Below are positions 35,665 through 50,548 of a stretch of 64,000 nt of DNA, piece by piece. Source of the DNA: Parachlamydia acanthamoebae (GTDB taxonomy: Bacteria > Chlamydiota > Chlamydiia > Chlamydiales > Parachlamydiaceae); assembly GCF_000875975.1 (NCBI RefSeq), contig NZ_BAWW01000066.1:1-64000 (forward strand). The letters are read 5' to 3'. The notes below the pieces were generated by a model, which saw only the letters and a list, made by a program, of their open reading frames with translations, ran no database searches and was not told the DNA's origin. The translations under genes were made by a program, and so were the position numbers. Within the stretch, counting starts at the first letter, position 1; every line of letters starts with the position of its first letter.

Positions 35665-37051
35665 AAAGCCTCATATCGTCATACTCGGAGCGGGCATTAG
35701 TGGGCTCACTCTCGCATGGTCGCTAAAACAAAGACTGGGCACAAATATCCACATTTCGATTCTTGAAAAAGAAAATCGATCTGGTGGATATATGCATACA
35801 CACCATCAAGATGGTTTTTTATTTGAATATGGCCCTAGAAGTTGTCGCCCGTCTGGAGCAGGATTGGAAACGCTCAAACTTATCGAAAGTTTGCAGCTGC
35901 AAAATGACATCATTACCGAAAATGTTGAAGCAAAAAAAAGATACCTTTGGAAGGATCAAACTTTACATCCTCTTCCGAATGGTTTTTTTTCATTTTTGAC
36001 TTCTCCTCTTACAAAAAAAACCATTTGGCCGATCGCAAGAGAATTTCTAAGGCCTAAAACAAAAGTAGCTGACGAAAGCATTTTTTCTTTTTTTAATCGT
36101 CGCTTTTCACCCGAAATCGCTGAAACGCTCATTGATCCGCTTGTCAACGGCATTTACGCAGGAGATATTCGAAAACTTTCCATCCGATCCTGTTTTCCCC
36201 TTTTTCATGAAATGGAGCAAACCTACGGCTCGCTAGTAAAAGGATTTTTACTTTCTCCCAAAAAAAGTTATTCCTTAAGCGATTTTCAGAGTAAAATGCA
36301 AAAAACGAGTCTTTTTTCATTTCGAAAAGGGATTGAGACTCTACCAAAAGAGCTTTCGAAACACCTTACTGCTGAGCTTAAATTAAACCACACTGTTACA
36401 GCTTTGAATTTCGATCACGATGCCATTCGAATTCAGCTCAACGATAAGCGCTCACTAGAAGCCAATTATTTATTCTCCACACTCCCCTCTCATGCTTTAG
36501 TCAAGCTTACTGATCACGCCCCCTTCATCGAGCAGCTAACGTCTATCCCACACGTTCCAATTGCCGTCGTTAATCTAGGCTGGCATCAACCTATTTTGAA
36601 ACAGCAAGGATTTGGTTTTCTGATTCCTTCTAGAGAAAAAGAAAAGATTTTAGGTATTGTTTGGGATTCTTCTGTATTCCCCACACAAAATGCGATTCCC
36701 AACCAAACGCGTTTAACTGTCATGATCGGAGGCGCCCTTTTTTGCCCACACCATTTTGCAACCTTAGATGCTTCACAATTTATTGCTCTTGCCTGTAAAG
36801 CCGTTGAAAAACACTTAGACATTTTTCAACCACCTGATACGTGCGCCGTTAAAATAATCCCACAGGCGATTCCTCAGTATTTAGTTGGACATCATGAAAA
36901 AGTGAAAATGATCCAACAGATCGCGGCCAACATACACCCGCATTTCCAAGTTTTAGGATCTTCTTTTTTTGGCGTTTCTGTGAATGACTGCATCAAAAAA
37001 TCTGTAGACGTCGCGGATTATTTCCATAAAAATGCAAATAAAAAATCATGA
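35654..37051 (+). CDS. hemG: Protoporphyrinogen oxidase, HemY-type
   Basis: A 465-residue FAD enzyme (starting at the ATG; GTG 35645 is an alternative). The FAD-binding N-terminus is HIVILGAGISGLTLAW, followed by EKENRSGGYMHTH and EYGPRSCRPSG. The C-terminal region has VLGSSFFGVSVNDCI, typical of the family's second FAD contact. It oxidises protoporphyrinogen IX, the penultimate haem step. In chlamydiae this HemY-type enzyme is usually named hemG. The order tkt-hemE-oxidase with overlaps suggests one operon, lacking hemN here. Confidence 0.88.
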   Translation: MTVKKPHIVILGAGISGLTLAWSLKQRLGTNIHISILEKENRSGGYMHTHHQDGFLFEYGPRSCRPSGAGLETLKLIESLQLQNDIITENVEAKKRYLWKDQTLHPLPNGFFSFLTSPLTKKTIWPIAREFLRPKTKVADESIFSFFNRRFSPEIAETLIDPLVNGIYAGDIRKLSIRSCFPLFHEMEQTYGSLVKGFLLSPKKSYSLSDFQSKMQKTSLFSFRKGIETLPKELSKHLTAELKLNHTVTALNFDHDAIRIQLNDKRSLEANYLFSTLPSHALVKLTDHAPFIEQLTSIPHVPIAVVNLGWHQPILKQQGFGFLIPSREKEKILGIVWDSSVFPTQNAIPNQTRLTVMIGGALFCPHHFATLDASQFIALACKAVEKHLDIFQPPDTCAVKIIPQAIPQYLVGHHEKVKMIQQIAANIHPHFQVLGSSFFGVSVNDCIKKSVDVADYFHKNANKKS

Positions 37052-37319
37052 TGCGCATTCCATAAGAATCGTATTCCTTATAAGACATTTAAAACTTTTA
37101 TTTGATTAAACGAATCTTCGTAAAATGTCTTTCAGAATTCGCTATAAGTCAAATCAGTAACTGTAAATTTTTTACAGATGGATTTGCATCCGCTCAATTT
37201 ATCCCCCTCTGGTGAGAGTCATTTTTTCACTTTTAAACAGAGGGTGATTAGAAACAAAAAATACCTATATAAAAAAATTTAATCGTGTTACCATTCCACC
37301 AATCTATATTTTAAATTAG

Positions 37320-41615
<4,296 letters not shown>

Positions 41616-41628
41616 TCAGGAAAATGGT

Positions 41629-42738
41629 ATGAAACATAGTCGCCCCATCGTCATTAAGCTTGGAACCAGCACCTTGACCCAAGGTACTAAAAAGCTTTGC
41701 CGTAAAAAAATGTTGGATATCGTACGACAAATTTCGATACTTCACGAACAAGGAAAGCAAATTGTCATTGTTTCCTCAGGAGCTATGGCTGCCGGTAGAG
41801 AAATAATGAAAGACCCCAAATTAGACCGCCTGCTCCCTCGAAAACAGATGCTTGCATCCGTAGGACAAGTTCACTTAATGCACATCTGGAGTGAACTATT
41901 TGCTTTATTCGATATTGTTGTTGGACAAGTTTTATTAACCCGTGATGATGTTTCAAATCGCAAACGATATCTCAATAGTCGTGATACTCTTCATTCTTTG
42001 CTGAAACACCATGTTATCCCTATCATTAATGAAAACGATACGGTCGCAACACAAGAAATTAGAGTTGGCGATAATGACAACTTATCTGCTCTCGTGGCCA
42101 ATCTTATTGCCGCTGAATACTTGATTTTGTTAACTGACCAGGGGGGCTTATTCACAGCAGATCCTCGCCTAAATCCTACAGCCCAATTAATTCCCCTCAT
42201 TGAAAAAATTGACGCAAACATTTATCGCCTTGCTGGCAAACCATCCGATGCTTTAGGCCAAGGTACGGGCGGAATGATTACAAAAATTGAGGCCGCCCAA
42301 TTAGCCTCACAAAGTGGTACCTCGACAATAATTGGATCTTCAAACCATCCGGATATTTTATTAGATATTGTGGCAGGAAAATCTGTTGGGTCTCGATTTT
42401 TGGCGACTACAACACTCCGAGAAAGCCGCAAACGTTGGTTGCTTTCAGAAAAACCTCAGGGTAAAATCGTGATAGACCACGGTGCTGCAAAACATCTAAT
42501 GGATGCCGGAGCAAGCCTTCTCCCTGCAGGAATTATAAAAGCGATTTCTAATTTTGAAAGAGGCAATATTATATCTATAGAATCAGAAACACACCCTCTA
42601 GCTGTAGGAATCACAAATTATTCTTCTTCAGAAATAGAAACGATAAAAAAAATTCACTCACAATCTATTGAAGAAGTACTAGGATTCAGCTATGGACCGG
42701 AAGTCGTTCACCGAGATAATATGACAATGATTAAATAA
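41629..42738 (+). CDS. proB: Glutamate 5-kinase
   Basis: From ATG 41629 (AGGAAAA ribosome site 5 nt upstream) the enzyme has 369 residues. It phosphorylates glutamate in the first step of proline synthesis. The amino-acid kinase domain begins IVIKLGTSTLT and includes VIVSSGAMAAG, PIINENDTVAT and GGMITKIEAA. Residues from about 280 form a C-terminal PUA domain (GKIVIDHGAAKHLMDAG). It is the first of three consecutive proline genes and lies 13 bp after the collagen-like gene. Confidence 0.96.
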   Translation: MKHSRPIVIKLGTSTLTQGTKKLCRKKMLDIVRQISILHEQGKQIVIVSSGAMAAGREIMKDPKLDRLLPRKQMLASVGQVHLMHIWSELFALFDIVVGQVLLTRDDVSNRKRYLNSRDTLHSLLKHHVIPIINENDTVATQEIRVGDNDNLSALVANLIAAEYLILLTDQGGLFTADPRLNPTAQLIPLIEKIDANIYRLAGKPSDALGQGTGGMITKIEAAQLASQSGTSTIIGSSNHPDILLDIVAGKSVGSRFLATTTLRESRKRWLLSEKPQGKIVIDHGAAKHLMDAGASLLPAGIIKAISNFERGNIISIESETHPLAVGITNYSSSEIETIKKIHSQSIEEVLGFSYGPEVVHRDNMTMIK

Positions 42739-42756
42739 TAAAAGAGTCGAGCTAAC

Positions 42757-44031
42757 ATGAAAGACCCTGCTTTTATCCAAAAAATCGGAAAAGCTTCCAA
42801 AGAAGCAGCCTATCAACTTGCCACAATCTCAACACAACAAAAAAATGCGGCCTTAAATACACTTGCAGATAACTTGCTTAAACATCAAAAAACTATATTG
42901 GAAGCAAACCAATTGGATTTGGATACAGCTCTCAATGCAGGTCTTCAAGATGCATTTTTAGATCGTCTAAGTCTTAAAGATCGTTTAGAAGGAATAGCCC
43001 ATGACGTCAAGCAAGTCGCTAAACTTCCAGATCCTGTTGGGGAGATTTTTGATTCAACTGTTTTAGCAAATGGGTTGCATCTATATAAACAAAGAACTCC
43101 AATCGGTGTCATTGGTGTCATTTATGAAGCTAGACCTAACGTAACAATTGACATTGCCTCCCTTACGATAAAAACAGGCAATAGTGTCATTTTGCGTGGT
43201 GGATCGGAAACTCTACGAACTAACTTAAAGCTTGTTGAGGTTATACAGAATTCCCTTGCGGAAGCTGCTATCCCCCTAAATGCTGTCCAATTTATTGATA
43301 AAACAGAGCGTCACTATATTAAAGATCTGCTTCATGCACATGAATATATCGATTTAATTATTCCCCGGGGTGGCGTAGGTCTCCATCAATATTGCAAAGA
43401 AAATAGCATGATTCCAGTCATTACCGGTGGCATGGGTATCTGCCATTTGTTTGTCGACTCTTCAGCCGATCAATCTAAAGCCTTAGAGGTTATTTGTAAT
43501 GCGAAATTGCAAAAACCTAGTGCATGCAATGCCTTAGACACGCTTTTGATTCATCAAGACATTGCCCAAGAATTTATTCCGGCGGTTTTAGAAAGGCTTG
43601 GTAAAAAAGGCGTGGTTTTTCCAGTTAGCAAAGAAACTGAGATGGCTTTAAAAAATTTGGCATTCCCAGCATGCTGCCACTTGGCTCAAGATCAGGATTG
43701 GGATACTGAATGGTTAGGCTTGACCTTGGGTCTGCACGTCGTAAAGAATCTGGAGGAAGCAATTCAGCACATTCAAAAGCATAGTCAAGGGCATAGTGAT
43801 GGCATTTTGACAGAAAATGATAAACATGCCGAAGAATTTATCAAAAAAGTAGATTCAGCATGCGTTTATGTCAATGCATCGACTCGCTTTAGCGATGGAG
43901 CCCAATTTGGCTTGGGAGCCGAAGTCGCCATTAGCACACAAAAAATTCATGCACGGGGTCCAATGGCATTGAAAGAGTTAACAAGCTATAAATGGATTGC
44001 TCGAGGAAACTATCATACAAGGAAATCGTAA
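42757..44031 (+). CDS. proA: Gamma-glutamyl phosphate reductase
   Basis: A 424-residue NADPH enzyme reducing glutamyl 5-phosphate to glutamate semialdehyde, the second proline step. Signatures are RTPIGVIGVIYEARPNVT and GNSVILRGGSE, the catalytic Cys in KPSACNALDTLLI, and the end SDGAQFGLGAEVAISTQKIHARGPM. Length is normal. It starts 18 bp after proB and ends 1 bp before proC. Confidence 0.97.
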   Translation: MKDPAFIQKIGKASKEAAYQLATISTQQKNAALNTLADNLLKHQKTILEANQLDLDTALNAGLQDAFLDRLSLKDRLEGIAHDVKQVAKLPDPVGEIFDSTVLANGLHLYKQRTPIGVIGVIYEARPNVTIDIASLTIKTGNSVILRGGSETLRTNLKLVEVIQNSLAEAAIPLNAVQFIDKTERHYIKDLLHAHEYIDLIIPRGGVGLHQYCKENSMIPVITGGMGICHLFVDSSADQSKALEVICNAKLQKPSACNALDTLLIHQDIAQEFIPAVLERLGKKGVVFPVSKETEMALKNLAFPACCHLAQDQDWDTEWLGLTLGLHVVKNLEEAIQHIQKHSQGHSDGILTENDKHAEEFIKKVDSACVYVNASTRFSDGAQFGLGAEVAISTQKIHARGPMALKELTSYKWIARGNYHTRKS

Positions 44032-44032
44032 A

Positions 44033-44839
44033 ATGAAAATTGCAATTATCGGCTGTGGGACTATCGGAAGCGGCATGGCCTCTCAATGGGCTAAATCCCA
44101 CCAACTTTTTTTGTTCGACCGTACTTTTGCAAAGGCTGAAAAGCTTGCCCAAAAGCTCAATGCCGATCTTTCTTCGAATTGTGCGGCTTGTCCAACAATT
44201 CTCGAAGCGATTAAAGATAACGACCTGATCCTTCTGGCTTTCAAGCCCCAAAATCTTACTTCTGCTACAGAATCTTTTTCTCAAGCTTTAACATCTAACC
44301 AACTTCTAGCTAGTGTTTTAGCAGGAGTTACACTTGATACTCTAAGACGCTATTTCCCCCATGGCCAATTACTTCGAGTCATGCCTAACATTGCGTTAAA
44401 TTATGGACAAGGTGTTATAGGATTGGCAAATCAACAATTTCATCCACCTTTTTCAAAAGAAATCATAGAAGAACTTTTCGGATTGCTAGGCTGGATACAT
44501 TGGGTAGATGAAGCCAAAATTGACGCCCTTTCTGCACTGGCGGGATCTGGAATGGCTTTTGCTGCTGCCATCATGGAAGCCGGAACGGAGGCATCAATTG
44601 CCATGGGTTTAAATGCTGAAGAAGGTTTAAATATTCTTATCGAAACTTTTACTGGGACTATTACAACTTTGAAAGAAACCGGAATGCATCCAGGTCAGCT
44701 TAAATGGAAAGTTTCATCGCCAGGAGGGACAACCATCGCAGGGCTTTTCAAGCTAGAGGAAAAAGGACTGCGATCTGCTTTGATGGAAACATTTTTGGCT
44801 ACTTATAAGCGTAATCAGGAATTAGGAAAAAAGATCTGA
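44033..44839 (+). CDS. proC: Pyrroline-5-carboxylate reductase
   Basis: The ATG at 44033 (AAGGAAA ribosome site inside the proA end) gives 268 residues. It reduces pyrroline-5-carboxylate to proline, the final step. The Rossmann motif is IAIIGCGTIGSGMA, and the C-terminal signature is SSPGGTTIAGLFKLEEKGLR. It completes a proBAC operon. The stop codon lies inside the 3' end of the convergent rnpB gene. Confidence 0.96.
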   Translation: MKIAIIGCGTIGSGMASQWAKSHQLFLFDRTFAKAEKLAQKLNADLSSNCAACPTILEAIKDNDLILLAFKPQNLTSATESFSQALTSNQLLASVLAGVTLDTLRRYFPHGQLLRVMPNIALNYGQGVIGLANQQFHPPFSKEIIEELFGLLGWIHWVDEAKIDALSALAGSGMAFAAAIMEAGTEASIAMGLNAEEGLNILIETFTGTITTLKETGMHPGQLKWKVSSPGGTTIAGLFKLEEKGLRSALMETFLATYKRNQELGKKI

Positions 44840-45193
44840 GAAGACGATAAGCCGGATTCTGTCGGTCTGCAAAGCAGACGAGCAATCATTCCTCTAGGGG
44901 CGCCGTCACCGAAACCCTCAAGCGACTTTTCTAAAGCACAGCGGAGAACTGTATCGCTTTATTTCCGTCTTGCTTTGGATGGGGTTTACCACTTTCTAAA
45001 TTTCTCTAGATAAGGCCATGCTCCTAAAGCAGGCATTTCACCCTATCTAACAAGCATAGCTTGTTAGCGGTTTGTTTTCTGTGGCACTTTCCGTAGCCTT
45101 GCGGCCCCCAGTCTTTCACTGGCATCCTCTCCTATAAAGTCCAGACTTTCCTCCTCTACACTTTCATGTAAAAGCGATTGCTTGTCTTCTCAG
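44836..45193 (-). ncRNA. rnpB: RNase P RNA (bacterial type A)
   Basis: On the minus strand this 358-nt region has the universal RNase P RNA blocks: GAGGAAAGTC(T/C)GGAC near the 5' end, the central ACAGAAAACAAACCGC-like block, and CGACAGAATCCGGCTTAT at the 3' end. The ends pair perfectly over 10 bp (GTCTTCTCAG / CTGAGAAGAC) as helix P1, which sets the limits. The RNA is the catalytic subunit that matures tRNA 5' ends. It overlaps the proC stop codon by 4 bp and starts 9 bp after the zinc-ribbon gene, so its promoter is probably inside that gene. Confidence 0.95.
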
Positions 45194-45201
45194 AATAAAT
45201 G

Positions 45202-45969
45202 TTAAGCTTTTACTGAACGACGGCGTCTTTGTTTTGGTGCCGCAACTGTTCCTTCCAAAGCCTGGCTTTCTGGCCAATAATGAATACGTGAGCAATGTTC
45301 GCAGAAGACAATTCTCTCACCTTTGCGAACAAGATTTTCATCCTGCGCAGTTAACATAATATGACAACCACTGCAGCAACGATTTTCGATTGCAACAACA
45401 ACTCTATCTCGTTTGTTGCGCAAGAGTCTCTCATAAATACCGAAAATTTCAGGATCAACTTTTTCAACGAGGCGATCTCTTTCAGCTTTTAGCTCTTTTC
45501 CTTCAGAATTAATTCGGTCAATTCCTTCACGAATTTCACCTTCTAAAACTTTAGAACTTTCTTCTGTGGATGAAAGACTTTCCGCTAAACTTTTCATCAA
45601 TTCTTCTTCCGCAGCCAATTTATCATATAAATCGCTTAATCGCTGCTCTTTAGTTTGCTTTTCTCTTTCAGCTTGAGAAATTTCATGACTCAAAGCATTA
45701 AACTCTTCTACTTTTTTAATTGAATGCTGCTGCGATTCAAACTTCTTGATTTTATCTTGAATTAGAGAAATTTCTCCTTCAGCCAAGCGAATTGCTTTTT
45801 TCAATTCGATAATTTCGCCTTCTTTAACTGAAGATTTCTTGTGAAGATCTGCTTTAATTGCTTGCAGATTTGCCAACTCATTTTGTCTTTCTTTTTTTAA
45901 ACGCATAAGTTGGATCATTTGCATATCCAGTTCTTGGATATCTAAGATCTGATGAAGAGCATGTGCCAT
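45202..45969 (-). CDS. Coiled-coil protein with C4 zinc ribbon (CT398/CdsZ-like)
   Basis: A 255-residue protein. Residues 15-165 form a long coiled-coil hairpin (heptads rich in Lys, Glu and Leu). Residues 200-235 form a zinc ribbon with CSGC and CEHC pairs (CCSGCHIMLTAQDE, VFCEHCSRIHYWPE). The basic tail KQRRRRSVKA ends the protein. The layout matches the DUF164/zf-RING_7 family, whose chlamydial member CT398 has been linked to type III secretion and sigma-54 factors. That link is from memory of the family, not from this sequence. It is adjacent to rnpB on the same strand. Confidence 0.85.
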   Translation of the reverse strand: MAHALHQILDIQELDMQMIQLMRLKKERQNELANLQAIKADLHKKSSVKEGEIIELKKAIRLAEGEISLIQDKIKKFESQQHSIKKVEEFNALSHEISQAEREKQTKEQRLSDLYDKLAAEEELMKSLAESLSSTEESSKVLEGEIREGIDRINSEGKELKAERDRLVEKVDPEIFGIYERLLRNKRDRVVVAIENRCCSGCHIMLTAQDENLVRKGERIVFCEHCSRIHYWPESQALEGTVAAPKQRRRRSVKA

Positions 45970-48403
<2,434 letters not shown>

Positions 48404-48417
48404 ACAAAAAGGAAAAA

Positions 48418-48948
48418 ATGATGAAAAAAAATTATCTCGGATTTCTTATTGCTTTCTTTTGTCTTACTTCGAATTTTGCTTATGCTGCCTCGCCTAGAGA
48501 TATTCGCTTAGCCACAAATACGGGCGGCAGTTCAATCGCTTACTGGACAACAAGCTCAACAAATGACATTATCCAGGCAGCAGTCTTGCCTGCAGGCGGT
48601 TCTTGGTCAACTCCTGTAGACTTTGCGGTTACGGGATTGGACTTTCAAGACCCACGGGTTGCAATAAATAGTAGCGGCAATGCTGTAATGGTGTGGTATA
48701 CCTTTGACTCGGGCCTAAAAAAATTATACGCCTCAGCTTATGATGCGACTTTGGCTACTTGGTCAACACCCACACAAATTAGCACGAATTCTGAAACAAT
48801 TTTAGATGATTTCCGTGTAAAACTATCAGATACTGATACTGCGGTCATCGTATGGAATTCGTTTTGGACTACAACGGGCCTGATTACAGCACAAGCTCTT
48901 GTCAATACTTTAGGGACATGGACGGGAACAGCCACGATCTCTAATTAA
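48418..48948 (+). CDS. Small secreted protein, paralog A
   Basis: A 176-residue protein with a signal peptide ending NFAYA (residues 1-24). The mature part has three repeats of a strand pattern with Ser-Gly-Asn-Ala plus Trp (SIAYWTT, NAVMVWYTFDSG, TAVIVWNSFWTT) each followed by a xGxWSTP-type turn. This resembles blades of a beta-propeller, but three units are too few for a closed ring in one chain, so oligomers or a truncated propeller are possible. AAGGAAAAA precedes the start. It lies 14 bp after the collagen-like gene, probably in its operon. Confidence 0.72.
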   Translation: MMKKNYLGFLIAFFCLTSNFAYAASPRDIRLATNTGGSSIAYWTTSSTNDIIQAAVLPAGGSWSTPVDFAVTGLDFQDPRVAINSSGNAVMVWYTFDSGLKKLYASAYDATLATWSTPTQISTNSETILDDFRVKLSDTDTAVIVWNSFWTTTGLITAQALVNTLGTWTGTATISN

Positions 48949-49012
48949 GCTAATCGAATCATAAGCCTTAGATCCCACTAGGGATTATCGCTTAGAATAT
49001 ACCCCATGACAG

Positions 49013-49040
49013 AGCTCTTGCCTCGTGGCAAGAGCTTTTC
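49013..49040 (+). terminator. Intrinsic terminator after paralog A
   Basis: Perfect 10-bp stem AGCTCTTGCC / GGCAAGAGCT with loop TCGT, followed by TTTCTGTCTT. It ends the collagen-like transcript and rules out the longer upstream start for the next gene. Confidence 0.9.
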
Positions 49041-49083
49041 TGTCTTAAATGACCTATTGGCAATTAATGACACACAGGAAAAA

Positions 49084-49611
49084 ATGAACAGATTCTACTT
49101 TAAGCTACTGATCCTAAACTTTTGCATTCTTTCTTGCTTCACATACGCAAACACACCCAGAAACGTAAAATTACACGCCGATTCGAGCGGTAATTTAATC
49201 GCATTATGGTTTATTCATAAAGCTCACAACAACATTCAAACCACAGTTCTCCCAAATGGTGGCTCATGGTCTTCTGTGACTGAATTTGAAATCCCAGGAA
49301 ACGACTGCGAAAATCCTAAATTAGCGATGAACAGCAGTGGCAATGCTGTTTTAATATGGTCTGTTACAGATGCAGGAGTCAGAAAAATCTATGGAACAAC
49401 TTACTCTTCCTCAACCAGCACATGGTCTACCGCAACACAGATTACACAAAATACTGAGACAGTTTTAGATGATTACGATGTTAAACTTTTAGATAACCAA
49501 AAGATGGCCATCACCTGGAATTCTTTATGGTATCAACAAAATATCACGAATGCTCAGGCTTTAGTTGGTACTTTAGGGGAATGGGGCAAGGCCCAACAAA
49601 TTTCCAACTAA
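49084..49611 (+). CDS. Small secreted protein, paralog B
   Basis: From ATG 49084 (AGGAAAAA ribosome site as in paralog A) the product is 175 residues with a signal peptide ending CFTYA. It aligns along its whole length with paralog A: PRNVKLHADSSGNLIALW, GGSWSSVTEFEIPG, NSSGNAVLIWSVTDAG, TETVLDDYDVKL and a matching QISN end. The tandem pair, separated by a terminator, implies independent regulation of two versions of one protein. Function unknown. Confidence 0.72.
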   Translation: MNRFYFKLLILNFCILSCFTYANTPRNVKLHADSSGNLIALWFIHKAHNNIQTTVLPNGGSWSSVTEFEIPGNDCENPKLAMNSSGNAVLIWSVTDAGVRKIYGTTYSSSTSTWSTATQITQNTETVLDDYDVKLLDNQKMAITWNSLWYQQNITNAQALVGTLGEWGKAQQISN

Positions 49612-49619
49612 AAAATTTA

Positions 49620-49642
49620 GCCCCACCATTCATGGGGCATTT
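49620..49642 (+). terminator. Probable terminator after paralog B
   Basis: GCCCCA-N7-TGGGGC followed by ATTTC begins 8 bp after the stop codon. The stem is short and the T-tract weak. Confidence 0.55.
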
Positions 49643-50046
49643 CATAAGGAAATGCACTTTTTAGAGAGCCCCCCCTAAATCCTTACAACATCCCCTTTCG
49701 GTTGAAGCCTTTCCAGAAAACAGGGCATTTTATTCCCTCTTTACTCTTAAACAACCTTTAAAATTCTCACGTACAAGCTCTCTTCTGTATCATTTTTTAT
49801 CACAATTTTAAAAATATCCTGACGAATATCTAATGGGATTCGCTTCTATACGCATGTTATTCCTTTATTTTTAACGATTGAGTCAATTAAATATAAAATA
49901 AACTCAGTACTTCATCCTTCCTTTTTTATTTTAAGTGATTTAGGGAAGAGCCCTAACTACTTACTTAAAGAAATTGATTGACTATCCTTAAAAAAGATGT
50001 CAATACGGAGGAAAGTCAAAAGGAATATTACTTAAAGGAGTTTTTT
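49643..50046. other. Gene-free stretch upstream of the CBM-like gene
   Basis: About 400 bp of AT-rich sequence. I find no gene or clear hairpin. The frame that extends upstream of 50047 lacks a ribosome site of its own. A promoter for the next gene must lie here, but I cannot place it. Confidence 0.5.
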
Positions 50047-50421
50047 ATGCTGGTCACTAAAAAACAGCCAACAAATTCAGAAAAAAAATCTGATGCAAGC
50101 CAAGCTTCACAATCCAGCCAAGCACTGTCACAAAAGCATCAAACGGCTCACCCTAAGCACACCGAAAAAACACGCGTTGTCATCCATTATGATGTGGGAT
50201 TTAATAATCACATTTATATCCGAGGAAAAGGGGCTGACCTATCGTGGGACAGGGGTGTTAAACTCAAAAATGTCAAAGCAGATGAATGGGTTTGGGAAAC
50301 GGATATTCCTTTTCATTCTTGCGAATTTAAAGTTCTGATTAATGATCAAATTTATGAAGAAGGTGCCAACCACCATCTCAAGCACAAAGGATCTGTTCAG
50401 TATACGCCTAAATTTTCTTAG
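50047..50421 (+). CDS. Small protein with carbohydrate-binding-module-like fold
   Basis: From ATG 50047 (AAAGGAG 6 nt upstream) the product has 124 residues. Residues 1-45 are Ser/Gln/Lys-rich and disordered. Residues 46-124 resemble starch-binding or early-set modules: TRVVIHYDVGFNNHIYIRGKG, then the Trp-containing LSWDRGVKLKNV, WVWETDIPF and FKVLINDQIYEEG, the usual strand order and aromatic placement of CBM20/48-type domains. There is no signal peptide. Binding to glycogen-like glucans is a reasonable guess, unproved. A strong terminator follows. Confidence 0.65.
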   Translation: MLVTKKQPTNSEKKSDASQASQSSQALSQKHQTAHPKHTEKTRVVIHYDVGFNNHIYIRGKGADLSWDRGVKLKNVKADEWVWETDIPFHSCEFKVLINDQIYEEGANHHLKHKGSVQYTPKFS

Positions 50422-50437
50422 TTCTTGTCTCTTAAGC

Positions 50438-50473
50438 AAATCCGCAAGAAAAAACTTCTTGCGGATTTTATTT
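50438..50473 (+). terminator. Intrinsic terminator of the CBM-like gene
   Basis: A perfect 13-bp stem AAATCCGCAAGAA / TTCTTGCGGATTT with a 5-nt loop followed by TATTT. Confidence 0.9.
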
Positions 50474-50548
50474 CCTGGGAAGCTGCAATTAAATCGAATA
50501 TCCATTAATCTATCTTAGCAAATCAGCTCATGAAATGAAGGATATTCT

